Positions 1 to 10,742 of a stretch of DNA of 64,000 nucleotides are shown in pieces. The number at the start of each line of letters is the position of its first letter. Positions within the stretch are counted from its first letter, which is position 1. Source of the DNA: Vogesella margarita (GTDB lineage Bacteria; Pseudomonadota; Gammaproteobacteria; Burkholderiales; Chromobacteriaceae). The DNA lies in assembly GCF_028548475.1 (NCBI RefSeq), contig NZ_JAQQLE010000002.1, positions 1-64,000 of the forward strand, read 5' to 3'. The notes beneath the pieces are model-generated. The model was not told the origin of the DNA, made no database searches, and worked only from the letters and a program-made list of their open reading frames with translations. The translations under genes were made by a program, and so were the position numbers.

Positions 1-157
1 CTCATAGCAATTTTTTGGCACGCAAGTTCAAAGAAACATCGTTTCTTGAATCTTGACAGTGCAAGTATTTGGCTTGGCCAGACACTTACACCTATCGGTT
101 ATTCGTTTTGTTAAAGAGCAGTGCTGCGTCGCGTTTCGTTTGCGGCGTCAGCTGAGG
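1..157 (-). ncRNA. rRNA operon leader with boxA antiterminator; 16S gene lies beyond the left end
   Basis: Read on the minus strand, positions 120-109 are TGCTCTTTAACA, the canonical boxA used by Nus-factor antitermination complexes on rRNA transcripts. It lies downstream of a strong promoter (164-192), and the leader continues to the window edge without any 16S sequence becoming visible. BoxA also occurs in 16S-23S spacers, but the promoter directly upstream identifies this copy as the 5' leader of the operon. The transcript runs leftwards out of the window. Confidence 0.85.
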
Positions 158-163
158 AGACGA

Positions 164-192
164 ACTATAGCGAACCCCCAAACCGGCGTCAA
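164..192 (-). promoter_or_regulatory. rRNA operon P1-type promoter
   Basis: On the minus strand, -35 TTGACG (192-187), a 17-bp spacer and -10 TATAGT (169-164) form a near-consensus sigma-70 promoter. The sequence just upstream (193-225) is rich in A and T tracts, as expected of an UP element. The first transcribed bases should fall near 157, and boxA lies about 40 nt further on. Confidence 0.85.
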
Positions 193-467
193 CCGGTTTT
201 TTTGCAGAAAAATAGGGGTTTTGACAAAAACACCAGATAACAGGCTGATTTACAAACAATTACCCGAAAAGACTATTTTGCAGAAAACGGCAAAACCGCC
301 CTGTCCGCCACCAAACCGTTACCCGCACCGCCAGCCAAATATTCAAATCCCGCCTTTTTACGCCGGATTTTTGTATTTACCCGCTTTTGAAACGTTAACG
401 GCCGCCTGACGGCGGCCGCTGACACGCTCAACGTTGGCCGCAAGCCTGCGGCCAACGTTCGAAACAC
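193..467. other. intergenic region between rrn promoter and argJ
   Basis: No convincing gene is present. It holds the AT-rich upstream region of the rrn promoter, a GC-rich 8-bp hairpin (399-406 with 411-418, loop TGAC) and the paired repeat at 430-459 just downstream of argJ. Open frames across it have no recognisable product. Confidence 0.6.
430..459. repeat. inverted pair of the dispersed TTGGCCGCA motif
   Basis: A perfect 13-bp stem, AACGTTGGCCGCA (430-442) with TGCGGCCAACGTT (447-459), and a 4-nt loop. It begins 8 bp past the argJ stop. No T run follows on either strand, so a terminator role is possible but unproven. Confidence 0.9.
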
Positions 468-1685
468 TTAACTGCGGTAGTCGGCGTTGATCTTCACGTA
501 CTCGTAGGAGAAGTCACAGCTCCACACCGTGGCGTTGGCAAGACCCCGGCCCAGTACCACGCGGACGGTGATCTCGTCCTGCTTCATCACGCACTGGCCG
601 TCTTCCTCTTTGTAGTCCGGGTTGCGGCCGCCGTCCTTGGCGACCAGCACGTCGTCCAGGTACAGCTCGAGGCGGTCGACATCCAGATCGGCGATGCCGG
701 CGTAGCCAATGGCGGCGAGCAGACGGCCGAGGTTGGGGTCGGAGGCGAAGAAAGCGGTCTTCACCAGCGGCGAACGGCCGATGGCGTAGCCGACGGCCTT
801 GCACTCGGCGACGCTGCGGCCGCCTTCGACCTGGATGGTGATGAACTTGGTGGCGCCTTCGCCGTCGCGCACGATGGCCTGCGCCAGCTCGATGGAGACG
901 TCCAGCAAGGCCGCTTTCAGCTGCTCGTAGGCCGGGTGGGTGACGGAGTCGATGCGTGGCGCGCCGCTCTGGCCGGTGGAGATCAGCATGAAGCTGTCGT
1001 TGGTGGAGGTGTCGCCGTCGATGGTGATGCTGTTGAAGCTGAGGTCGGCAACATCTTTCACCAGTTGGTTCAGCACCGGGCGGGTGATGGCGGCGTCGGT
1101 AGCGATGAAGCCGAGCATGGTGGCCATGTTCGGGTGGATCATGCCGGCGCCCTTGGCGATGCCGGTGATGTTCACCTGCTGGCCGTCGATGTCGAGGGTG
1201 CGGCTGGTGGCCTTCGGCGCGATGTCGGTGGTCATGATCGCCTCGGCGGCGTCGGCCCAGCTGGCGGCCTGCCGTGTCGGCAGTGCGGCGACGATCTTGT
1301 CGACCGGCAGCGGCTCCAGGATCACACCAGTGGAGAACGGCAGGATCTGTTCCGGCAGGCAGTCCAGTTCCTTGGCCAGCGCCTCGCACACCGCGCGCGC
1401 GTTCTGGCGGCCGGATTCGCCGGTACCGGCGTTGGCATTACCGGTATTGATCACCAGCGCGCGGATCTGCACGCCGGCATCGAGATTCTGTTTACAGATC
1501 TGTACCGGGGCGGCACAGAAGCGGTTTTGCGTGAACACGCCAGCGACGGTATTGCCCTTGTCGATGCGGATGACCAGTACGTCCTTGCGGCCCGGCTTCT
1601 TGATACCGGCACAGGCGTAGGACAGGTCCACACCGGCGATGGGCGCGAGCTGCGCGTTATCGATGGGCTTGAGATTCACTGGCAT
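468..1685 (-). CDS. argJ: ArgJ, bifunctional glutamate N-acetyltransferase / N-acetylglutamate synthase
   Basis: The 405-residue protein belongs to the ornithine acetyltransferase family, which transfers acetyl from N-acetylornithine to glutamate in cyclic arginine synthesis. The self-cleavage site that splits ArgJ into alpha and beta chains is visible as NMATML, with the nucleophile Thr189 after Ala188. The oxyanion-type segment STGVI is near residue 118. Length is normal for the family. It lies 55 bp downstream of recQ on the same strand and may be co-transcribed. The spacer carries a short palindrome, TGATCCCGGATCA, that overlaps the recQ stop. The inverted motif pair at 430-459 follows the gene. 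Confidence 0.96.
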   Translation of the reverse strand: MPVNLKPIDNAQLAPIAGVDLSYACAGIKKPGRKDVLVIRIDKGNTVAGVFTQNRFCAAPVQICKQNLDAGVQIRALVINTGNANAGTGESGRQNARAVCEALAKELDCLPEQILPFSTGVILEPLPVDKIVAALPTRQAASWADAAEAIMTTDIAPKATSRTLDIDGQQVNITGIAKGAGMIHPNMATMLGFIATDAAITRPVLNQLVKDVADLSFNSITIDGDTSTNDSFMLISTGQSGAPRIDSVTHPAYEQLKAALLDVSIELAQAIVRDGEGATKFITIQVEGGRSVAECKAVGYAIGRSPLVKTAFFASDPNLGRLLAAIGYAGIADLDVDRLELYLDDVLVAKDGGRNPDYKEEDGQCVMKQDEITVRVVLGRGLANATVWSCDFSYEYVKINADYRS

Positions 1686-1740
1686 GACGTTTCTCCGTAA
1701 TTTGGTGTCGCGTCATTGTAACTGAATCCGTGATCCCGGA

Positions 1741-3537
<1,797 letters not shown>

Positions 3538-3660
3538 CGGTGATTTCCATTGGGGGCGTCCATTGTACGCCAAAGCGGCGCGCCGCCCGCGACTCGCCAC
3601 TTTGGCTTTGGCGCAGAGTGTGCGAGACTTTCCCCTGTCCTCAGAAAGTAGCCCGTCATC

Positions 3661-4143
3661 ATGCGATTGATATTCCTTGCCGCCGCCAGCCTGTTGCTGG
3701 CCGCCTGCGCCACCCAGCCGCGCCCGGGCAGCACCACGCCGGCCCGGCCCGGCACCGCCAAACCGCTACCGGCGCCGGTTACGGTGCCCAATGCCGAGTG
3801 GCAGATCATCGGCGTGTCGCCCAACGGCAATATCCTGCACGAGGTCGACGTGCTGAGCATCCGCCGCGAAGGCGCGCTGACGGTGTTCCGCGACCGCAAG
3901 ACCATCTTCAATCCGCGCAAGGAAAACTTCCTCAACACGCCGCAGCACAAGTATTCGCTGAACCAGTGGGAGGTGAACTGCACCGCCAAGACCTTCCGCC
4001 TGCGCAGCATGGCGCTGCTCGACGACGGCGGCCGCCAGTTGCTCAGCCGCAGCTTCAGCGAGGCGGAGATCAAGCCGATGCCGGTGGTGAAGCAATCCGC
4101 CGCCTTCCAGCAGGTGGAATTCGTCTGCCAGCGCAGCCGCTGA
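3661..4143 (+). CDS. lipoprotein resembling the surface-adhesin E family
   Basis: 160 residues with a lipoprotein signal peptide; the lipobox LLAAC puts the lipidated cysteine at residue 16, after which a Pro/Thr-rich linker leads to a small domain from about residue 45. The pattern W-x-I-G-x-S-P-x-G with later DVLSI and a pair of cysteines (in NCTAK and FVCQ) resembles the small periplasmic surface-adhesin E domain. I infer that family from the pattern only. It is divergent from recQ and 39 bp upstream of the ParA gene, so it may head the parA-kinase-regulator operon. Confidence 0.75.
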   Translation: MRLIFLAAASLLLAACATQPRPGSTTPARPGTAKPLPAPVTVPNAEWQIIGVSPNGNILHEVDVLSIRREGALTVFRDRKTIFNPRKENFLNTPQHKYSLNQWEVNCTAKTFRLRSMALLDDGGRQLLSRSFSEAEIKPMPVVKQSAAFQQVEFVCQRSR

Positions 4144-4182
4144 GCGGCCTAACCAATTCGTGATCTGATCCAGGGAGCCAGC

Positions 4183-4950
4183 ATGCGTCGTGTCGTATTC
4201 AACCAGAAGGGCGGCGTCGGCAAGTCGACCATCACCGTCAACCTCGCCGCCGCCGCTGCGGCCGCCGGGCGCCGCGTGCTGGTGGTCGATCTCGACCCGC
4301 AGGGCAACAGCAGCCACTACCTGAGCGGCAGCACCACGCCGCCCGAGGTGTCGGTGGCCGGGCTGTTCCAGCAGATGCTCAACATCAGCATGTTCGAAAA
4401 GCCGGTGACCGACTTCGTCACCGCCACCGCCCACCCCAACCTCAGCCTGCTGGCCTCGCACCCGGAGCTTTCCGAGCTGATGGTGAAGCTGGAAGCGCGC
4501 TACAAGATGTTCAAGCTGCGCGACGCGCTGGAGCAGCTCGACGGCGACTTCGACGAGATCTGGATCGACACCCCGCCGGCGCTGAACTTCTACACCCGCT
4601 CGGCGCTGATTGCGGCCAACCGCTGCCTGATCCCGTTCGACTGCGACAGCTTCTCTCGCCACGCGCTGCTGGGCCTGATCGACAGCGTCGGCGAGATCCG
4701 TGCCGACCACAACAGCGGCCTCAGCGTGGAAGGGATCGTTGTCAACCAGTTCCAGCCGCGCGCCAGCCTGCCGCAACGCTTGGTGCAGGAATTGCGCGAC
4801 GCCGGCCTGCCGGTGCTGGACCCGCCGCTGTCGGCGTCGGTGAAGATCCGCGAATCGCACGAGCGCAGCCTGCCGATGGTGTACCTCGACGCGCGCCACA
4901 AGCTGTCGCAGGAATTCGCCGCGCTGTACCAGACCCTGCACCGCCAGTAA
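4183..4950 (+). CDS. ParA/Soj-family ATPase, without an adjacent ParB
   Basis: 255 residues. The deviant Walker A motif KGGVGKS at residues 9-15 with its signature lysine, DLDPQGN near residue 37 and IDTPPAL near residue 126 place it in the ParA/MinD superfamily. Members use ATP-dependent dimerisation on DNA or membrane to position cargo. No parB follows; a sensor kinase starts 17 bp downstream, so this is more likely an orphan ParA that positions a protein than the chromosomal Soj. A good SD (GGGAG) precedes the ATG. One motif copy (4611) lies inside. Confidence 0.88.
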   Translation: MRRVVFNQKGGVGKSTITVNLAAAAAAAGRRVLVVDLDPQGNSSHYLSGSTTPPEVSVAGLFQQMLNISMFEKPVTDFVTATAHPNLSLLASHPELSELMVKLEARYKMFKLRDALEQLDGDFDEIWIDTPPALNFYTRSALIAANRCLIPFDCDSFSRHALLGLIDSVGEIRADHNSGLSVEGIVVNQFQPRASLPQRLVQELRDAGLPVLDPPLSASVKIRESHERSLPMVYLDARHKLSQEFAALYQTLHRQ

Positions 4951-4966
4951 CCGGACGGGCCGCCCG

Positions 4967-7537
4967 GTGCTGACCACCCGTTCGCCGCGCATCCTGTGGC
5001 TGCTGGGCACCACCAGCGGCCTGCTGCTGTGGCTGGGCGCGAGCTGGCTGCAGCAGGACAGCGAACAGCAGCTGCAGCGCAACCAGCAGCTGCGCGAGGC
5101 GGAACTGCTGGTCGACAACGCCGCCAACCAGCTCAACTACGCGCTGCTGGCCGGCCAGGCCACCAGCGAGCTGCTGCTGTCCGAACACGGCCTCAACGGC
5201 CAGAGCGCCTTCCAGCGCTTTGCGCCGTTCATCCTCTCCGATAACGCGCTGTTCGACTTCGTCGCCACCGTACGCCGCATCACCCCGCCGCAGCGGCTGC
5301 TGTACGAACGGGAACAGACGGTGATCCTGCGCGAATACCGCGACGGCCGGCTGGGCGCCGCCGGCCAGCGCCCGCTGTATTTCCCGGTCGAGCAGCAATA
5401 CCCGGAAAACAGCAAGGCGCTGCCCGCGCAGCTGGACCTCGCCTCGCAGGCCAATGTCGACGCTGCACTGCAACGGGTAAGCAAAACCGGCCGCCCGGCG
5501 ATCGCGCTGATCCGGGCCGGCAACGCCAGCCGCCTGTCCGCCTTCTTCAGCGCCCGCAGCCGCCCCGGCGACCAGCTGCTGGTGATGGGCATCAACCCCG
5601 GCGGCCTGATCAGCACGGTGCCGATGGCGACGGACATGTTCCGCCCGGCACTGCCCTACCGCCTGCGCGTGCTGCTGAAGGACCCCGCGCAGACGGTGAT
5701 CCTCGACAGCCTGGGGCTGGCCCACCCGCCGCCGGCGCAACAGCCGGCGCTGTCCTCCACCCGCACCATCGGCGGCCAGCCGCTGATCTTCGAGCTGTAC
5801 CCGACCATCGACGGCGACGGCGGCCACCACTACGGCCAGGATGCGGCAATGCTGCTGGCGCTGGCGATCATGGCCACGCTGTCTGGCCTGATCGTGCGTC
5901 ACAACCAGCACAGCCAGCAGGTACAGCGCCAGCGGCTGCAGGCGCAGGGCGCGCAGAACGCGCAGCTGCAACAGCAATTGCAGCGGCAGCGGCAACTGGA
6001 AGACGGCCACAAGCAGACCATCCTGCGCCTGCGCGCCATCGTCGAGGGCAGCGGCGATGCCATCCTGGTGATCGGCCGCGACGGCCTGATCCGCGACCTC
6101 AACCGCGCCGCCGAGGCGATGCTGGGCCAGACGCGCGACGTGCTGCTGGCGCTGCCGGCCGGCGCGCTGCTCAGTGAACTGCACCCGACGGAGCCGGCGC
6201 TGGGCTTCGAGCACCACGTCGCACCGCGCATCGGCCGCCCGTTCGAGGCGCTGATGATCTGCAGCGCGTCGCAGATGCTGCAGGTGGAGGTGTCGCTGAC
6301 CCACGTGGTGATCGAGCAGGACGCTGTCTACATCGCGGTGTGCCGCGACATCTCGGCGCGCAAGGCGAGCGAGGCGGCGCTGATCCAGCTGAAGGACTCG
6401 CTGGCGGAACAGGTGGAAACGCAGAGCCGGCAGCTGTCGGCGCTGCTGGACGCCAGCCCGATGGCGATGGCTTACATCGTCGAGCTGGAGTTCAAGCAGG
6501 TCAACCACGCCTTCCTGGAGCTGTTCCGCCGCCGCGAGGACGAGATCATCGGCCAGTCCACGCGCATCCTGTACGACAGCGACGAGCACTTCGCCCGCAC
6601 CGGGCGCCAGGTGTACCCGGTGCTGCACAGCGGCCAGGTGTCGCAGGGCGAGATCTGCCTGCTGCGCGGCGACGGCGCGCCACAGTGGGTGTACATGTAC
6701 GGCAAGGCGGTCAGCGCCGACAAGCCGGCGCTGGGTTCGATCTGGCTGTACCAGGACATCTCGGCGCAGCGCGCGGCGGAAGACAACCTGCGCCACGCCA
6801 AGGAGCTGGCCGAGGAAAACAGCCGCGCCAAGACCGAGTTCCTCGCCAACATGTCGCACGAGCTGCGCACGCCGATGCACGCCATTCTCGGCTTTGCCGA
6901 GATGGGACAGAACCGCGTCGAGCGTGCCCCCGCCGATAAGCTGCGCCACTACTTCGAACGCATCCACAGCAGCGGCACCCGCCTGCTGACCCTGCTCAAC
7001 GACCTGCTCGACCTGTCGAAGATGGAAGTCGGCAAGATGGTCTACACCATGGCGCCGTGCGACGTCGCCCAGGTGGCACGCGAGGCGGTGGACGAGCTGC
7101 GCGGCATGGCGCAGCGCCACGACGTCTACCTGCAGCTGGTGGTACACGGCAACGCGCCGCTGTACGCCGAGGTCGACGCCTTCCGCATCGGCCAGGTGCT
7201 GCGCAACCTGCTCGGCAACGCCATCAAGTTCAGCCCTGCCGGCGCGCCGGTGCAGATCGACCTCGCCAGCGACACTGCGGCCAACCTTTGCCTCAGCGTG
7301 CGCGACTTCGGGCCCGGCGTGCCGGCCGACGAGCAGGAGCGCATCTTCAATACCTTCATACAAAGTTCGCTGACCAAGACCGGCGCCGGCGGCACCGGCC
7401 TTGGGCTGGCGATCTGCCGCGAAATCGTGCACGCCCACCGCGGCCGCATCGAGATCCTGCCGGTTGCCGGCCGCGGCGCCCATTTCCGCGTCACCCTGCC
7501 GCGAGGCAGCGTTGGCGCCAGCGAGGAATCAGCCTGA
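4967..7537 (+). CDS. membrane sensor histidine kinase with two PAS domains
   Basis: 856 residues from a GTG start 17 bp after parA. A first membrane helix lies at about 8-28, followed by an extracytoplasmic region to about 292, a second helix at 293-313, a Gln-rich coiled coil, PAS domains at about 355-470 and 493-605, HisKA with phospho-acceptor His631 in the H-box SHELRTP, and a HATPase domain with N-box near 747 and G-boxes DFGPGVP (about 779) and GGTGLGLAI (about 808). It autophosphorylates and should pass the phosphate to the regulator whose start overlaps its stop. The signal sensed by the N-terminal domain is not evident. One motif copy (7276) is encoded as TAANL. Confidence 0.93.
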   Translation: MLTTRSPRILWLLGTTSGLLLWLGASWLQQDSEQQLQRNQQLREAELLVDNAANQLNYALLAGQATSELLLSEHGLNGQSAFQRFAPFILSDNALFDFVATVRRITPPQRLLYEREQTVILREYRDGRLGAAGQRPLYFPVEQQYPENSKALPAQLDLASQANVDAALQRVSKTGRPAIALIRAGNASRLSAFFSARSRPGDQLLVMGINPGGLISTVPMATDMFRPALPYRLRVLLKDPAQTVILDSLGLAHPPPAQQPALSSTRTIGGQPLIFELYPTIDGDGGHHYGQDAAMLLALAIMATLSGLIVRHNQHSQQVQRQRLQAQGAQNAQLQQQLQRQRQLEDGHKQTILRLRAIVEGSGDAILVIGRDGLIRDLNRAAEAMLGQTRDVLLALPAGALLSELHPTEPALGFEHHVAPRIGRPFEALMICSASQMLQVEVSLTHVVIEQDAVYIAVCRDISARKASEAALIQLKDSLAEQVETQSRQLSALLDASPMAMAYIVELEFKQVNHAFLELFRRREDEIIGQSTRILYDSDEHFARTGRQVYPVLHSGQVSQGEICLLRGDGAPQWVYMYGKAVSADKPALGSIWLYQDISAQRAAEDNLRHAKELAEENSRAKTEFLANMSHELRTPMHAILGFAEMGQNRVERAPADKLRHYFERIHSSGTRLLTLLNDLLDLSKMEVGKMVYTMAPCDVAQVAREAVDELRGMAQRHDVYLQLVVHGNAPLYAEVDAFRIGQVLRNLLGNAIKFSPAGAPVQIDLASDTAANLCLSVRDFGPGVPADEQERIFNTFIQSSLTKTGAGGTGLGLAICREIVHAHRGRIEILPVAGRGAHFRVTLPRGSVGASEESA

Positions 7538-8424
7538 TGAAAAAACGCCTGTTACTGGTCGACGACGAACCGTTCAACCTGGAACTGATGACCGACCTGC
7601 TGGAGGACGCCGGCTACGACACGCAGCAGGCGCTGAACGGCGAGGACGCATGGCAGATCCTGCAGCGCGAGGGCGAACAGTTTTCCGCCATCCTGCTCGA
7701 CAAGATGATGCCCGGCATCAGTGGCGTCGACCTGCTCAAGCGCATCAAGGCCAGCGGCCGGCTAGCCTTCCTGCCTGTGATCATGCAGACCGCGGTCGGC
7801 GCCGCCGCCAGCGTGCAGGAAAGCCTGGCCGGCGGCGCCTTCTACTACCTGACCAAGCCGTTCTCGCGCGACATGCTGCTGGCGGTAGTCGGCGCCGCCA
7901 CCGAGCACTGGGACCGCCACCAGTATTTCGTCGAGCTGGCCAACCAGCAGCTGGACGCACTGCAGCACCTGGAACAGGCCAGCTTCGGCTTTCGCCAGCT
8001 GCACGAGGCGCGCAGCGTCACCGCGCTGCTGGCACGCACCAGCCATAGGCCGGAGAAGACCGCCACCGGCCTGTTCGAGCTGATCGTCAATGCCATCGAG
8101 CACGGCAACCTGGAGCTGGACTACCAGGAGAAGACCCAGCTGCAACGCGAGGACCGCTGGCAGGAGACGCTGCAGCAGCGGCTAGCCGACCCGGTGCTGG
8201 GCGCGCGCGAGGTGCGCGTCGACATGCAGCGCCACGGCCGCGACCTGCACTTCACCATCCGCGACCAGGGCAAGGGCTTCGACTGGGAGCGCTACCTGGT
8301 CGATGACCCGACGCAGCTGATCAGCAGCCACGGCCGCGGCATCCTGATCGCGCGCAAGCTGTCCTTCGACCAGCTGCACTACCAGGGTAACGGCAGCCAG
8401 GTGCTGGCCATCGTTCACGGTTGA
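7537..8424 (+). CDS. response regulator with receiver and RsbW-like HATPase output
   Basis: 295 residues; the ATG overlaps the kinase stop in ATGA. The receiver domain (about 1-125) has the acidic pair DD near residue 9, phospho-acceptor Asp55 in LLDKMMP and a KP pair near 110. The C-terminal part (about 165-295) is a HATPase_c_2 fold: N-box FELIVNAIEHGN, G1-like DQGKGFDW and a final GRGI segment, as in anti-sigma kinases of the RsbW/SpoIIAB type. There is no DNA-binding domain, so output is probably protein phosphorylation or sequestration. Its 3' end overlaps that of comEC by 10 bp. Confidence 0.9.
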   Translation: MKKRLLLVDDEPFNLELMTDLLEDAGYDTQQALNGEDAWQILQREGEQFSAILLDKMMPGISGVDLLKRIKASGRLAFLPVIMQTAVGAAASVQESLAGGAFYYLTKPFSRDMLLAVVGAATEHWDRHQYFVELANQQLDALQHLEQASFGFRQLHEARSVTALLARTSHRPEKTATGLFELIVNAIEHGNLELDYQEKTQLQREDRWQETLQQRLADPVLGAREVRVDMQRHGRDLHFTIRDQGKGFDWERYLVDDPTQLISSHGRGILIARKLSFDQLHYQGNGSQVLAIVHG

Positions 8425-10649
8425 GACGGCGGCCGCCAGTAGCGCGCCGCCTGCGCCCGCCGTGCCAGCAGTTCGCCCTGCCACGGCCCCAGCCGCAACG
8501 CCAGCGCGCCGTCGTGATCGCTGCGCCACAGCGTGATGCCGGCCGCGTCCAGCCGCGCCAGCACCTGCGGGTGCGGATGGCGGTAACGGTTGCGGTAGCC
8601 GGCGCTGACCAGCGCCATCCGCGGCTGTACCTGGCGCAGCCAGTCGTCGCCGCTGGAAGTGCGGCTGCCGTGATGACCGAGCACCAGCCACTGGCTGCGC
8701 AGCGCGGCACCGTAACGCGCCACCAGCATCTGCTCCACCGCCAGCGGTGCATCGCCGGACAGCAGCAGCGCCTGGCCGGCGGTGGCGACCCGCAGTACGC
8801 AACTGTGCGCGTTGTCCTCGCCCTGCCACGCCGGCGGCGGCCACAGCACATCGAAACGCACGCCATCCCACACCCAGCTCTGCCCGCCGCGACACGGCTG
8901 CGCACCGGGATAGAACTGCGGCTGGCCGGCGAGGATGCGGCCAACCTTGATGCCGTCGCGCAGGCTGGCCGCGGCGCCGTCGTGATCGCCGTCGTGGTGC
9001 GACAGCAGCAGCGTGTCCAGCTGCCGCACGTCCAGCGCGCGCAGTGCCGGCAGCAGCACCCGCGTCGCCTCTCCGGCGCCGGTGTCGTACAGCAAGGCGT
9101 GCTGCCGCGTGCGCAACAGCACCGCCAGCCCCTGGCCGACATCGAGCAGCTCCACCGCCAGCGTGCCGCTGGCCGGCGGCGGCACCCGGTACAGCAAGAG
9201 CGGCAGCAACAGGCAGCCGCCCAGCGCGCGCCCGCTCCACGACCACGGCAGCAGGGCCAGCAAGGTGCCGGCCAGCGCCGCCAGCAGCAGCGGCCACGGC
9301 AACAATGGCACCGGGTACAGCGGCGCGCCGGCCAGCAGGTCCACCCAGTACCAGAACAGCTGCGCCGTCCAGACCGCCGCATCAAGAAGCCACGGCCACG
9401 GCAGCAGCGCCGCCAGCAGGGCCAGTGGCGTCAGCAGTAGCGATACCAGCGGCGTGCCCACAGCGTTGGCCAGCGGCGACACCAGCGGCAGCTGGCCGAA
9501 GAACAGCGCCAGCGGCAGCGTCGACGCCAGCGTCACCAGCCCTTGCGCCTGCAGCGCGGCCTGCCACTTGCCGCCCGGTGCGCGGCGGCCGGCCACCATC
9601 ACGACCAGCGCCGCCACCAGCCCGAACGACAGCCAGAAGCCCGGCGCCAGTACCGCAAACGGATCGAGCAGCAACACCAGCGTCAGCGCCGCCAGCCAGA
9701 TCTGCAACGGCGACAAGCCGCGCTGACTGGCCAGCGCCACGGCCGCCACCACCAGCATCCACAGGCTGCGCTGCGTCGGCACCGAGAAGCCGGCCAGCAC
9801 GGCATAGGCGCCGGCCGCCAGCACCGCGCCGCCCAGCACCCACCACAACGGCCGCCGCAGCGGCGGCAGATGGCGCAGCGCGCGCCGCAACAGCCACGCC
9901 ACCAGCAAGGCGATCATCGTGATGTGCAGCCCGGACACGCTGACCACATGGGTCAGCCCGGTGGCAGCCAGGCGCTGCCAGTCGTCGCGCGTCAGCGTCT
10001 GCTGCGCCCCCACCGCCAGGGCCGCCACCAGCGCCGCCGCCCGCGGCTCGTTACTGCCGGCCAGCAGCCGCTGCGCCACCCGCTCGCGCAGGCGGTCGAT
10101 GCGCGCCGGCCAGTCCGTCGCCACGCCCAGCGCCTGCCGCCCCTTGAGCACGCTGCCGGTGGCCAGCACCCCTTCCGACCAGTACCACGCCTCGGCGTCG
10201 AAACCGGCAACGTTGGCCGCACCGCGCGGCGGGCGCAGGCGCGCAGCCAGACGCCAGCGGCTGCCGGCCGGCCACGCCTGCTGCCGGTAGTCGCTCAGCT
10301 CCAGCAGCGGCGGCAGGCGGAGGCCCGGGCTATCCACTGCCTCCACCTCGAAGCGCAGCCGCACGCCGAATTCGCCGGGCTTGGCCAGGCCGCGCACCAC
10401 GCCGCTGAACTGCACCACCTCGCCGGCCAGCACCGCGTCCAGCCGCTGCGCGAGGCGCAGCTCCGCCCGCCACGCGGCGTAGCCCAGCCCCAGCGTGGCG
10501 GCGACCAGCGCCAGCAGCCACAGACGGCGCGTGCGCCACCACAGCGGCCACGACAAGAGCAGCACGGTCAGCAATAAGGGCCAGCTTGGCAGTACTGGCA
10601 AAAACGCGCACAGCACCACCCCAGCACAGAAACAGGCGAGCAGTAACAT
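8415..10649 (-). CDS. comEC: ComEC/Rec2 DNA uptake channel protein
   Basis: 744 residues: N-terminal membrane helices with a DUF4131-type OB-like domain (about 25-170), a Competence domain of about ten helices (about 200-470), and a C-terminal metallo-beta-lactamase domain carrying SHHDGDHDG near 549-557 and GHHGS further on. ComEC forms the inner-membrane pore that takes up single-stranded DNA in natural transformation. It is intact, with no frameshift. Two copies of the dispersed motif lie inside (8936 as KVGR, 10213 as GAANV). Its end overlaps the upstream regulator gene convergently. Confidence 0.95.
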   Translation of the reverse strand: MLLLACFCAGVVLCAFLPVLPSWPLLLTVLLLSWPLWWRTRRLWLLALVAATLGLGYAAWRAELRLAQRLDAVLAGEVVQFSGVVRGLAKPGEFGVRLRFEVEAVDSPGLRLPPLLELSDYRQQAWPAGSRWRLAARLRPPRGAANVAGFDAEAWYWSEGVLATGSVLKGRQALGVATDWPARIDRLRERVAQRLLAGSNEPRAAALVAALAVGAQQTLTRDDWQRLAATGLTHVVSVSGLHITMIALLVAWLLRRALRHLPPLRRPLWWVLGGAVLAAGAYAVLAGFSVPTQRSLWMLVVAAVALASQRGLSPLQIWLAALTLVLLLDPFAVLAPGFWLSFGLVAALVVMVAGRRAPGGKWQAALQAQGLVTLASTLPLALFFGQLPLVSPLANAVGTPLVSLLLTPLALLAALLPWPWLLDAAVWTAQLFWYWVDLLAGAPLYPVPLLPWPLLLAALAGTLLALLPWSWSGRALGGCLLLPLLLYRVPPPASGTLAVELLDVGQGLAVLLRTRQHALLYDTGAGEATRVLLPALRALDVRQLDTLLLSHHDGDHDGAAASLRDGIKVGRILAGQPQFYPGAQPCRGGQSWVWDGVRFDVLWPPPAWQGEDNAHSCVLRVATAGQALLLSGDAPLAVEQMLVARYGAALRSQWLVLGHHGSRTSSGDDWLRQVQPRMALVSAGYRNRYRHPHPQVLARLDAAGITLWRSDHDGALALRLGPWQGELLARRAQAARYWRPPSQP

Positions 10650-10742
10650 GCCGCCATTTATTCACATTGCATCAAGAAAGGCAAAGCGCTTGCTGCCGTC
10701 ACCGCGATCCCGTATCGTCGCCGCGTCAACGAAGGAAGCCGC

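Noticed and set aside
4183-4950. ParA as the chromosome-partitioning Soj acting on the parS-like sites
   Set aside because: No parB beside it and it is coupled to a sensor kinase; the chromosomal parAB pair is probably elsewhere.
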